The position numbers and the translations under genes were made by a program. From an uncultured Collinsella sp. (GTDB lineage Bacteria > Actinomycetota > Coriobacteriia > Coriobacteriales > Coriobacteriaceae): a DNA stretch of 12,894 nucleotides. The notes beneath the pieces are model-generated. The model ran no database searches and was not told where the DNA came from. It was given only the letters and a program-made list of their open reading frames with translations. Location of the stretch: the NCBI GenBank assembly GCA_902494945.1, contig CABUVF010000043.1:1-12894 (forward strand), given 5' to 3'. Of this stretch, positions 6,098 through 12,894 are shown piece after piece; position 1 is the first letter of the stretch; every line of letters starts with the position of its first letter.

Positions 6098-6123
6098 CAC
6101 ATTCACACGCTGTGTAAGATGAC

Positions 6124-7236
6124 TTAGTAGCGCACGAAGATATAGTTGTTGTTCATGCCGGCGGCAACGGAGCTGATGATGACGCCCGTTTTGTAGTCGG
6201 AAGCATGGATCATCTGACCATTACCGATATAAATGCCGGTATGGTAGGAGTTAACCACAACATCGCCGGGTTGCGGATCGGACACACGGGTCCAACCCAT
6301 GAAGTCGACCGTGGTGCCCAGACGGCAGTAGCGTCCCGTGAGGCAATAGCTTACAAAACCGGAGCAGTCAAAGCTGTTCGGTCCAATGCCGCCCCAAGAA
6401 TACGCATAGCCGAGCTTGCTGTAGGCGCGCGAAACAACGGAGCCACCATCAACAGACTGACTCGGTGCCGAAGGCGTGGGAGCCGGAGCGGGCGTGGGGG
6501 CAGGCTGCGGTGCGGGAGCCGGCGTGTTGCCGCCCTGGTTGTTGTTATTGTTGGTCTGGCCGCCATTGTTGGTGTTCTCGGTCGTACCGGCGGTGTCGTT
6601 GCTCACCGTGGCCTTTTCGGCGGTGCTAGCATTAATGCCAGCCTGCAGCGCAGCGTTGGCCTCGGCCTCGGCAGCGAGCTCGGCCTGCAGCTGCGAATCC
6701 AGGGAGTTCACGACACTCTGAGCCTCAGCCTGCTGGGCATTGAGCTCGTCGACCTTCTTTTGCGTCGCGGCGACGTTCTTCTCCTGCTCGGCCTGCTTAT
6801 CGGTGAGCTGCTGCTTAAGCTCCTTGACCTCTTGAATGGTCTGAGCTTGCTTATCGGAAACTTTGCCGTAGTAGAACAGACGGTTGAGCATATCGCTCAG
6901 ATCATCGACACCCGTCAAAACCTGAAGCAGGCTCAGACCGCCGGTTTTGTACTCGCCGGCGACATAGGTCGAGAGCTTGGCCTGACCATCGGCGATCTCC
7001 TGCTGCTTTTGCGTGATCTCGCCGGCAGTCTGATCGAGCGCCTGCGTCTGCGTGGCAAGCTCATCGTAAATCTGCTGGGTTTGGGTGCCGATCTGCTCGA
7101 GTTTCGTACGAGCAGCGGCAAGGTCGGATGCGGTATCGGCGTAGGCAGGAGCCGCGAGGCCCAAGCCCAAAACACAAGCGAGGGTTGCCGTAGCAGCGCA
7201 GCGTGCCATATTTTTGTGCGTGTTTGCTGTGCGCAT
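6124..7236 (-). CDS. Secreted NlpC/P60 peptidoglycan endopeptidase with coiled-coil N-terminus
   Basis: This 370-residue exported cell-wall hydrolase probably cuts peptide stems in peptidoglycan, as in RipA/CwlO-type enzymes. A signal peptide ends near AYA/D (cleavage about 33/34). Residues about 35-205 form a long coiled coil rich in Q, A, E and K, with a PcsB/CwlO-like hinge in the middle (GLSLLQVLTGVDDLSDML). A low-complexity linker of N, Q and G runs, then PAP repeats, spans about 210-260. The NlpC/P60 domain closes the protein with catalytic Cys291 (FDCSGFVSYC), His332 (YHTGIYIG) and His344 (IHAS). Such coiled coils usually bind FtsX or keep the enzyme inactive. AAGGAA lies about 5 bases before the ATG. 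It is the last gene of the operon, 32 bases after apt. Confidence 0.9.
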   Translation of the reverse strand: MRTANTHKNMARCAATATLACVLGLGLAAPAYADTASDLAAARTKLEQIGTQTQQIYDELATQTQALDQTAGEITQKQQEIADGQAKLSTYVAGEYKTGGLSLLQVLTGVDDLSDMLNRLFYYGKVSDKQAQTIQEVKELKQQLTDKQAEQEKNVAATQKKVDELNAQQAEAQSVVNSLDSQLQAELAAEAEANAALQAGINASTAEKATVSNDTAGTTENTNNGGQTNNNNNQGGNTPAPAPQPAPTPAPAPTPSAPSQSVDGGSVVSRAYSKLGYAYSWGGIGPNSFDCSGFVSYCLTGRYCRLGTTVDFMGWTRVSDPQPGDVVVNSYHTGIYIGNGQMIHASDYKTGVIISSVAAGMNNNYIFVRY

Positions 7237-7268
7237 GTAGCTTCCTTTCCAGTAACTAAGGGTAACGG

Positions 7269-7799
7269 CTAGCCTACCGTCACCAGGCTAAAGAGCTCCA
7301 CATCGTCATCAGACGGCGTGAGCTTCTCGCGCGGGTTGAGAAACGCAAGCTCAAGTATACAACCGTAACCGATAAGCTTTGCGCCCATATCTCGCACCAG
7401 TTTACCTGTTGCCTCGACGGTTCCGCCCGTCGCGACCAAGTCGTCCAGAATCAACACGGTATCTTTAGAGCTGATAGCGTCGGCATGGATCTCAATTGAA
7501 TCGGTGCCGTACTCGAGCTCGTAGCTCTGGCTTACGGTCTCGCGCGGCAGCTTGCCCGGTTTACGTGCGGGAACAAAGCCGGCGACAAGGGCTACAGCCA
7601 CCGGTACGCCAACCATAAAGCCGCGAGCCTCGGGACCCACGACCTTGGTGATTCCCATGCCGGCAAAGTGCTCGGCGAGGGTATCGGTCATGGCTTTGAG
7701 CGCCTCGGGATTGCCAAAGAGCGGCGTGATGTCTTTAAAGATGACTCCGGGCTCGGGATAGTCGGGGATGTCGACGATTTGAGATTCGAAGTCGTACAT
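7269..7799 (-). CDS. apt: Adenine phosphoribosyltransferase
   Basis: The enzyme makes AMP from adenine and PRPP (purine salvage, cytoplasm). The 176-residue length is normal. Key segments are the early IPDYPEPGVIFKDITPL, GPEARGF (about 55-61) and the PRPP-binding loop VLILDDLVATGGT (115-127). The ATG at 7799 has AAAGG 7 bases upstream and gives the standard N-terminus. A TTG at 7814 lies upstream of that ribosome site and is not the start. It lies 40 bases after the ftsR-like gene and 32 bases before the NlpC gene, all on the minus strand with no terminator between, so it is probably in the same operon. Confidence 0.95.
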   Translation of the reverse strand: MYDFESQIVDIPDYPEPGVIFKDITPLFGNPEALKAMTDTLAEHFAGMGITKVVGPEARGFMVGVPVAVALVAGFVPARKPGKLPRETVSQSYELEYGTDSIEIHADAISSKDTVLILDDLVATGGTVEATGKLVRDMGAKLIGYGCILELAFLNPREKLTPSDDDVELFSLVTVG

Positions 7800-7839
7800 T
7801 GCATGACCTTTCAATGGGTTGCCGGATAAGCGGCAGCGG

Positions 7840-8718
7840 TTATTTGCCCTCCGTGGCGGTGCCGGGGTGCGAAGGGGCGACGACCTTGAGCGGCTTTACG
7901 AGAGAATCCTCGTGCGAAGCCGGCGTGGCTATCTCTTCGTTTTTGGCTTTGGTGGACTCGGAGCGAGTGATTTCCTCATCGAGTGCATCGATGTCGGCGT
8001 CCTCGACCACGGCATTGAGCGACTCAAAAACGCGGTTCTTGAGCAACGCAGTGTGCACACCCTCGGTCAGGTCATGAAGCTTCTTAAACGCACGCTCGAG
8101 CTTGGCGTCGCGCTCGTCATCGGAGGTATCCATTCCGAGCATGCTCACGAGCACCTGCTCAAACATCGAGGACTCGCGGTTGGCGGAAGACACGTACTGA
8201 CGCAGGTTGCGGGGCTCGATATGGAAGCGTGACAGCTCGGAGCAGTAGCGGATGATTGGAAAATCGCGACCATCGACGAGCTCACGATTCTGCGGACTCT
8301 TGATGATGCGAATGAGGTCGTTCTCGGCGAGCGAGCGGATAAACGAAATCTCGACGCCCAGCATATCGGGAATGGTCTCAATGGGATGCAGCTTTTGCTT
8401 AGTCTCCTTGGGCTCCGTCTTGAGCGGAACATCGGACAGCAAGCCCACCTCGTAAGCGAGCGTTGACAGGTCCGTGGCGTTTTCCAAGCGCTGCTTAATC
8501 ACGTTGAGAGGCATGTAGCGGGTCTTCTGCAAATGCAGGATGACCTCCAGGCGATCAACGTCCTCCTTAGAGTACTGACGGTATCCCTTAGGCGTACGAT
8601 GAGGGGTAATGAGCCCCTCATCTTCTAGAAATCTAATTTTTGAGTTCGAAAGATCGGGGTATGCGCCTCGAAGAAGGTTGACGACTTGGCCGATACTCAG
8701 ATAGTTGCGTTCGGCCAT
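7840..8718 (-). CDS. ftsR: MerR-family regulator, FtsR-like
   Basis: This is a 292-residue regulator. The MerR winged helix is N-terminal (about 6-75), with LSIGQVVNLL, SKIRFLEDEGLI, TPKGYRQY and DVDRLEVILHLQ. A helical region and a second effector-type region follow (about 110-235, starting PIETIPDMLGVEISFIRSL). The C-terminus is acidic and low-complexity. This size and layout match the actinobacterial group of M. tuberculosis Rv1828 and C. glutamicum FtsR (Cg1631), which activates ftsZ. In those genomes too the gene follows the GarA/OdhI FHA gene, and here it starts 3 bases after that gene's stop. Its TAGGG ribosome site overlaps the stop, so the two are translationally coupled. The division role is inferred from family and context; no target gene is in the window. 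Confidence 0.82.
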   Translation of the reverse strand: MAERNYLSIGQVVNLLRGAYPDLSNSKIRFLEDEGLITPHRTPKGYRQYSKEDVDRLEVILHLQKTRYMPLNVIKQRLENATDLSTLAYEVGLLSDVPLKTEPKETKQKLHPIETIPDMLGVEISFIRSLAENDLIRIIKSPQNRELVDGRDFPIIRYCSELSRFHIEPRNLRQYVSSANRESSMFEQVLVSMLGMDTSDDERDAKLERAFKKLHDLTEGVHTALLKNRVFESLNAVVEDADIDALDEEITRSESTKAKNEEIATPASHEDSLVKPLKVVAPSHPGTATEGK

Positions 8719-8721
8719 GCC

Positions 8722-9156
8722 CTACTCACCGGTTTCGATGCGCTCCGGCGTGCTCTCGTGGTAGATGAGCGTAAACGTACCGATCTGGACGGAAGAACCA
8801 TCGTGCAGCGGGGCCGCGTTGACAATGGCGCCGTCGACCCAGGTGCCATTGAGCGAGCCCAGGTCCTCAATGCGAGCGCCGAGGCCCTCGCGAATAATGC
8901 GCGCGTGGCTACGCGAAACGGTCATGTCATTGAGGAAGATGCCGTTCGCAGGATCGCGGCCGATGGTGGTCACGTCGTCCTCGAGCTCAAAGGCGGCACC
9001 AGTCTGCGGACCCTTGACGATGGACAGAACGGGGGCGGTGATGCGCACGTTGGCCATGAGGTCGGGAACGGTGACGTCGCTTGAAGGCACGCGGAATACG
9101 CAGGTAGCGTCAGCAGTCTTATCATTCTGAGGCATATTATTAACCATGTTGTCCAT
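8722..9156 (-). CDS. FHA-domain protein, GarA/OdhI-like
   Basis: This is a 144-residue cytoplasmic protein with a C-terminal FHA domain (about 42-133). It shows the phosphothreonine-binding residues in GRDP (66-69), VSRSHA (80-85) and GSLNGT (100-105). In mycobacteria and corynebacteria GarA/OdhI inhibits 2-oxoglutarate metabolism until Ser/Thr kinases phosphorylate an N-terminal ETTSVFR. The matching stretch here is DATCVFR (16-22): only the second of the two threonines (Thr18) survives, as if the PknB-type site is kept and the PknG-type site lost. This residue matching is by eye. The ATG at 9156 has AGGGG 5 bases upstream. Codons up to 9189 have no such site. It sits between pgsA and the ftsR-like gene. 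Confidence 0.85.
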   Translation of the reverse strand: MDNMVNNMPQNDKTADATCVFRVPSSDVTVPDLMANVRITAPVLSIVKGPQTGAAFELEDDVTTIGRDPANGIFLNDMTVSRSHARIIREGLGARIEDLGSLNGTWVDGAIVNAAPLHDGSSVQIGTFTLIYHESTPERIETGE

Positions 9157-9222
9157 GACAACCCCTAACTTATCGCGGACGTGCCGCAAATAATGAACCG
9201 TACGTAATCATACCCCAACGAA

Positions 9223-9927
9223 TCAGTCTTCGATTTCAGGGTTCAGAAAGTCGATGTCCTCGTCCTCGGGATGCGCGAGAGCCTGTTTAATGGCCACTCC
9301 GCCCTTAATGGAATAGATGACAGCCGTGAGCATGGAGAAGATCACGCCGCCGTACACAAAGAAGATGCCGAGGGGCACCGAGCTTCCGTTGAGGCCCGGG
9401 AAGGCCGTAAGGGTTGAAGGTAAAAGATGCAGGCCGTCAATAACGGGGAACCCGAGCAGCATGAGCGAGAAGCCGGTCATGAGCAGTGCAGTGGCAATCT
9501 TTCCGGGAAAGACGACATCGATGGGGCGACGGTGATAATGACGAACGATAAGCGTGCCGATGCCCAGATAGATGTCGCGGCCAATAATGAGCACGCAGAC
9601 CCAGATTGGCAGCTCTCCGCGAACCACCAGCCCAAGTACGCCGGTGAACAGCAGCGCTCGGTCGCAGATGGGATCCATGACCTTGCCGAGCCACGAGACC
9701 GTCTTGGTCATGCGGGCGATCTGACCGTCCATCCAGTCGGTAGAGGCGGCAACGGCGTAGATAACGATGGCGATGACGCGGTTGTTATCCGTCACAAACA
9801 GGTACAGAAATACCAGGGTGAGGATCAGGCGCGTAAAGGTGATGAAATTGGAGATCGTAAAGATCTTATTCGACGGGTAATCGGAAGTGCCGATAAGCTC
9901 CTTTTTGATCTTCTTTTTGATGCCCAC
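9223..9927 (-). CDS. pgsA: CDP-alcohol phosphatidyltransferase (PgsA-like)
   Basis: This 234-residue integral membrane enzyme moves the phosphatidyl group of CDP-diacylglycerol to an alcohol, most likely glycerol-3-phosphate, in phospholipid synthesis. The complete family signature D-x2-DG-x2-AR-x8-G-x3-D-x3-D is visible: D64, D67-G68, A71-R72, G81, D85, D89. Several hydrophobic helices follow (for example RLILTLVFLYLF and ATALLMTGFSLMLLGF). The N-terminus is lysine-rich and the C-terminus acidic. I take a GTG start at 9927, with GGGGGAG 4 bases upstream. An ATG at 10053 would add 42 residues, lacks a ribosome site and crosses the promoter. The head group (glycerol, inositol or cardiolipin type) cannot be fixed from sequence. 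It heads the five-gene operon. Confidence 0.85.
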   Translation of the reverse strand: MGIKKKIKKELIGTSDYPSNKIFTISNFITFTRLILTLVFLYLFVTDNNRVIAIVIYAVAASTDWMDGQIARMTKTVSWLGKVMDPICDRALLFTGVLGLVVRGELPIWVCVLIIGRDIYLGIGTLIVRHYHRRPIDVVFPGKIATALLMTGFSLMLLGFPVIDGLHLLPSTLTAFPGLNGSSVPLGIFFVYGGVIFSMLTAVIYSIKGGVAIKQALAHPEDEDIDFLNPEIED

Positions 9928-9963
9928 AGGACTCCCCCGCTGGTTAACGACAAAACTTTCGAT

Positions 9964-9992
9964 ACTATACCCGTTCCGGCGATGTCTATCCA
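9964..9992 (-). promoter_or_regulatory. Promoter of the pgsA operon
   Basis: On the minus strand TGGATA (plus 9987-9992) and TATAGT (plus 9964-9969) are spaced by 17 bases. This predicts a leader of about 30 bases to the GTG start at 9927. Each hexamer matches its consensus at four or five positions. Confidence 0.5.
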
Positions 9993-10055
9993 GCGTAAGC
10001 ATAGAGAGTCCAGACATATGGAGGATGCTACTGGGTTGTGCGGGATTCTGCATTT

Positions 10056-10112
10056 GTGTACATCAGCCTCCAAATATGACATTTTTCGGCATCTTTGATG
10101 GCTGATGTACAC
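10056..10112. repeat. 13-bp inverted repeat upstream of pgsA
   Basis: GTGTACATCAGCC (10056-10068) and GGCTGATGTACAC (10100-10112) are perfect reverse complements separated by 31 bases. Each arm holds the palindrome TGTACA. GTTTTG follows on the plus strand, too weak a T-run for a confident terminator, and no plus-strand gene lies upstream. It sits upstream of the pgsA promoter. It may be two regulator half-sites, a relic terminator or a junction scar. Confidence 0.5.
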
Positions 10113-10323
10113 GTTTTGATTCGGTGATTACATCGATCGGGAAAGTTGTTGCCTTAAGCGAATTAATCATGATGTGCGGGTCGAGAAGGGTTGGCGCTAA
10201 AAGAACCCAACGGCCGTTACGGCTTCGTTAGAAACGCGCCCCACCATGGATGGTGAACCCGAAAGGTAAAGCGTGCGGGCACGGTGGCTCGGCCCGCGCG
10301 CCCGGAAGAGAAAGGACGAACCC
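10113..10323 (+). promoter_or_regulatory. Structured leader of the ABC transporter operon
   Basis: This stretch has no convincing gene. It contains a palindrome AACGGCCGTT (10209-10218), a dyad CACCAT-GG-ATGGTG (10242-10255), and a strong G+C hairpin in which 10271-10280 pairs with 10292-10301 (one G-T pair, 11-base loop). The hairpin lies just before the ribosome site AAAGGA (10311-10316). No clear promoter hexamers are visible; TTGTTG (10146-10151) with CATGAT (10168-10173) is the best weak pair. Base composition becomes clearly richer in G+C from about 10200 onward. Confidence 0.35.
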
Positions 10324-11048
<725 letters not shown>

Positions 11049-11052
<4 letters not shown>

Positions 11053-11819
11053 CGGGCGAGAAAGGCGGCCTGCTCGCGGGCCTGCGCGCCGAGGCCCTGA
11101 AGTCGCGCCACGCGGCACCGGTTCGCCTGGCCGTGCTCATGGCGCTGCCGATGCCGCTGCTCGGCGCGATGCCCTACCGGGGCGTGCAGATCTTTAGTGC
11201 GTGGAACTACTGGTACGCGCTCTTCCTGCCCGTGTCTCTATCGCTCGTGGTGGCGTGCGTCGCGCGGGCGGACGCGCGCACGCGGATGCGGGGGCTTCTG
11301 GGCCTGGGCTTCCCGCTCGGGCGCGCCTGGTGGGCCAAGGCGCTCTGGTGCCTTGCTCTTTGCACGCTCTCGAACCTCGTGGTCTTCGGCATCTACCTCG
11401 CGGGATCGGCGTTCTCCTCGCAGGGTCTCACGGCCGCGGGCACGCTCACGATGCTCCTCTGCGCGCTCGTCAACACGGTGACCGCGGCGTGGATGATCCC
11501 CGCAGGGCTCTTCCTCACGGCGCGGCTCGGCATGCTCGCGGGCATCTTCTGCCCGCTCGCCGCGCAGCTCGTGGGTGGGTTCGCCTGGTCGCTGATGCCG
11601 CTGCCGCAGCTCTTTCCGCCGTCGGCGAGCATGGTCATCCCCACGAGCTTCATCCCCGTGCTGCCGAGCGGCGAGCCACTCGCGGCGGACATGGCGCTCG
11701 GCGGGGCGCTCGCGGCGGACGGCATGCTCACACTGGCGGGCCTTGCGGTCTGCGCGCTCGCGTTCGCCGCGCTCACGGCGGCGGGCGCGGCCTGGCTCGC
11801 GCGCTCCGAGGAGAGGTGA
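11049..11819 (+). CDS. Lantibiotic-immunity ABC permease, LanE/MutE/EpiE type
   Basis: This 256-residue integral membrane protein has about six hydrophobic segments: roughly 25-42, 52-72, 97-120, 130-155, 160-185 and 225-250. The early NYWYALFLPVSLSLV stretch resembles the N-terminal region of EpiE/MutE permeases. It starts in the ATGA overlap with the ATPase gene and its TGA overlaps the ATG of the next permease (TGATG), so the three are translationally coupled. It would form half of the membrane channel with the following gene. The family call rests on order, size and topology as much as on sequence motifs, which are weak in this group. Confidence 0.75.
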
Positions 11820-12634
11820 TGGCCATGACACGACTCTCCGATCCGACGCCGCGCATGACTCTCCCGCGGGCCCTGCTTTCCGAGGCCCTGCGCCTGGCGC
11901 GCTCCCCGCTCTCGGCGGTGCACCTCGCCTGCGGCCTGGCAGCCGGTCTTGCCTGCGGCGAGTACTTCTCCGTAACCCGATGGGACCCGGCGCTGGGCGC
12001 GGACGCCTACGCCCAGTTCCTCGGCGCCCTCATGCCGCTCATGTCCGCCATCGTCTGCGGGCTCGCCGTGGACGAGGAGCGCGCTGCCGGGCGCCTCGCC
12101 AACCTCACGGCGGTCCCCTCGCGCGGGCGCGCCGTCGCGGCGAAGCTGCTCGCCCTTGCGGCGCTCGGCGCGGGCGCGCTGGCCGTGGCGCTCGGCGTGT
12201 TCGGGGCCGTGCTCGCCGTCGCCGGGCGCCTGCCGCTCGGGCCCGCTCCGCTTGCGGCCGCCTGGGCGGGCATCGTGCTGGGCAGCCTGCCCCTCTACGC
12301 GCTGGGGCTCGGCGTGGCCCTGCGCCTCGGCCGCAACGCCGCCATCGGCGCCGGCGCGGCGGGGATGCTCCTCGCGTTCTTCTCAGTGGGCGGACTTGCG
12401 CACGGCCTCATGACCGGCGAGCTCACCGGTGCCCTGGCGACGCCCCTGAGCTGGGTGCCGCTCGCCTGGCCCGCGCGCCTAGGGTCGCTCGGGGTGGAGG
12501 CCTTCATCGCTGCCGCACGCGCGGCGGGCCCTCTCCTCACGACTGCGCTCGCTGGCCTCGTGCTCGCCTTGGCAGCCGCCGCCGTCCTTCTGGCCTGGTT
12601 CTGCCGCTTCGAGGACGGGAGGGCAGATGCGTAG
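11819..12634 (+). CDS. Lantibiotic-immunity ABC permease, LanG/MutG type
   Basis: This is a 271-residue membrane protein with about six hydrophobic segments and Ala/Leu/Gly-rich helices. After a short cytoplasmic start it has ALLSEALRLARSPL and a DEERAAGRLANLTAVPSRG loop, like the DRExGx...P.SR loop of LanG and NatB-type permeases, then long alanine-rich helices. The ATG at 11819 overlaps the previous stop by one base. An ATG at 11825 is equally possible, since GAGGAGAGG (11808-11816) serves either. Paired with the previous gene it would complete a LanFEG transporter. The high alanine content follows from the extreme G+C of this block. Confidence 0.72.
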   Translation: MAMTRLSDPTPRMTLPRALLSEALRLARSPLSAVHLACGLAAGLACGEYFSVTRWDPALGADAYAQFLGALMPLMSAIVCGLAVDEERAAGRLANLTAVPSRGRAVAAKLLALAALGAGALAVALGVFGAVLAVAGRLPLGPAPLAAAWAGIVLGSLPLYALGLGVALRLGRNAAIGAGAAGMLLAFFSVGGLAHGLMTGELTGALATPLSWVPLAWPARLGSLGVEAFIAAARAAGPLLTTALAGLVLALAAAAVLLAWFCRFEDGRADA

Positions 12635-12815
12635 GAAGCCGCTCGCCGCCGTGCTCGCCCTCCTCTCCGCAGCGCTCGTCCTGGGCGGGAATGCCCTGCT
12701 CGACGCCGGCTGGGGGTCGGCGCTGCGCTCGATTGCCGCCCGCGTGCTGCCCAACCCTGAGATCGCCATGTGGGCGCCCGCGCCCGCGGCTGCGCGCGGG
12801 GCTCTGGACCGCTGA
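12627..12815 (+). CDS. Small membrane protein of the ABC operon, function unknown
   Basis: This is a 62-residue predicted product that I do not recognise. It has a basic start (MRRKP), one hydrophobic helix (about 6-25) and a short Ala/Pro-rich tail outside the helix. It overlaps the end of the LanG-type gene by 8 bases and has GGGAGGG (12617-12623) 3 bases upstream, which argues for real, coupled translation. The stop is followed within 50 bases by a response-regulator gene. It could be an accessory subunit, a sensor-like peptide or an immunity lipoprotein relic, although there is no lipobox Cys. Chance open frames are common at this G+C, so confidence is moderate. Confidence 0.55.
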   Translation: MRRKPLAAVLALLSAALVLGGNALLDAGWGSALRSIAARVLPNPEIAMWAPAPAAARGALDR

Positions 12816-12833
12816 GCGCGGCGCAAGTACAAT
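12805..12833 (+). promoter_or_regulatory. Candidate promoter of the response-regulator gene
   Basis: TGGACC (12805-12810) and TACAAT (12828-12833) are 17 bases apart. The -10 stands out in otherwise G+C-rich DNA. The predicted start is about 20 bases before the ATG at 12861, so the regulator may be transcribed separately from the transporter. Confidence 0.4.
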
Positions 12834-12860
12834 GCCGACGGGAGTTTCAGGAGGTCGAAC

Positions 12861-12894
12861 ATGGCGAGGATACTGGCAGTGGATGATGAGCGGG
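12861..12894 (+). CDS. Response regulator, N-terminus only (cut by window end)
   Basis: Only eleven codons are visible: MARILAVDDER. ILAVDDE is the first beta strand and acidic pair of a receiver domain, where the two Asp and the Glu help bind Mg2+. AGGAGG lies 6 bases before the ATG. Together with the LanFEG-type genes this suggests a LanR/LanK or BceR/S-like two-component system controlling the transporter. The phosphorylated Asp, the output domain and any kinase lie outside the window. Confidence 0.75.
   Translation, partial: MARILAVDDER

Noticed and set aside
7144..7180. Possible lipoprotein lipobox (LAC) in the NlpC/P60 signal peptide
   Set aside because: The Cys lies in the middle of the hydrophobic core with Thr at -3, and a normal AYA/D signal-peptidase I site follows.
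6205..7272. A 355-codon open frame on the plus strand opposite the NlpC/P60 gene
   Set aside because: It is the antisense of a clear gene with signal peptide, coiled coil and catalytic motifs. The translation is low-complexity (Leu/Gly/Arg-rich) with no ribosome site or family motif.
10169..10231. A 20-codon leader peptide (MMCGSRRVGAKR...) before the ABC operon
   Set aside because: Leader peptides do occur before resistance transporters, but there is no Shine-Dalgarno sequence and no matching attenuator pair of hairpins.
10113..10323. tRNA gene or attachment site at the G+C boundary
   Set aside because: I checked for a cloverleaf with a TTCRA arm and found none, and no direct repeat in the window pairs with this stretch.
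11201..11818. In-frame codons upstream of the LanG-type permease inside the LanE-type gene
   Set aside because: The translation is Arg/Gly/Ala/His-rich shadow sequence. The coupled ATG at 11819 with GAGGAG upstream is the sensible start.

Overview
The window looks like chromosomal DNA of a Coriobacteriia member, most likely Collinsella or a close relative. Two gene orders typical of Actinomycetota support this: a LexA-type box followed by a LysM gene and nrdR, and pgsA followed by a GarA-type FHA gene and an FtsR-type MerR gene. The moderate G+C of the left 10 kb fits Collinsella better than most high-G+C actinobacteria. The genus is an inference from gene content and style, not from a marker gene.

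Layout, left to right. (1) 1-1500, plus strand: a LexA-type operator, then a LysM membrane protein (probable SOS cell-division suppressor), nrdR (repressor of ribonucleotide reductase genes) and dut (dUTPase). These form a DNA-damage and dNTP-pool operon. (2) 1501-1893: no gene. Two copies of a palindromic element of about 103 nt lie in opposite orientation around a perfect 21-bp hairpin. (3) 1894-3195, minus: a MGDG-synthase/UgtP-type glycosyltransferase, divergent from trxB (3314-4252, plus), which ends in an intrinsic terminator. (4) 4407-5018, plus: a DUF1836 (MerR-like) protein. It converges on a degV-family gene (5092-5958, minus) with a bidirectional terminator between them. The degV promoter carries an operator-like dyad. 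(5) 6124-9927, minus: a probable five-gene operon transcribed pgsA, FHA (GarA-like), ftsR-like MerR, apt, NlpC/P60 peptidase, with a promoter before pgsA and a terminator after the NlpC gene. (6) 9928-10323: an intergenic stretch with a 13-bp inverted repeat and a structured leader. (7) 10324-12894, plus: a very G+C-rich block holding a lantibiotic-protection ABC transporter (LanF-type ATPase, LanE- and LanG-type permeases), a small membrane protein, and the first codons of a response regulator cut by the window end.

The operons share cell-envelope and growth-control themes. The LysM/nrdR/dut group would pause division and manage nucleotide pools during DNA damage. The pgsA-FHA-ftsR-apt-nlpC group joins phospholipid synthesis, a phospho-switch protein, a division-gene regulator, adenine salvage and a cell-wall hydrolase. 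The right-hand block is a self-immunity or resistance module against lantibiotic-like peptides. Its base composition suggests it came from a higher-G+C relative.

I found no rRNA, tRNA, CRISPR array or transposase. No whole new multi-gene system is evident. The least explained elements are the paired palindromic repeats (1516-1880), the hairpin covering the nrdR start codon (571-614), the degV operator region and the inverted repeat beside the G+C boundary (10056-10112).
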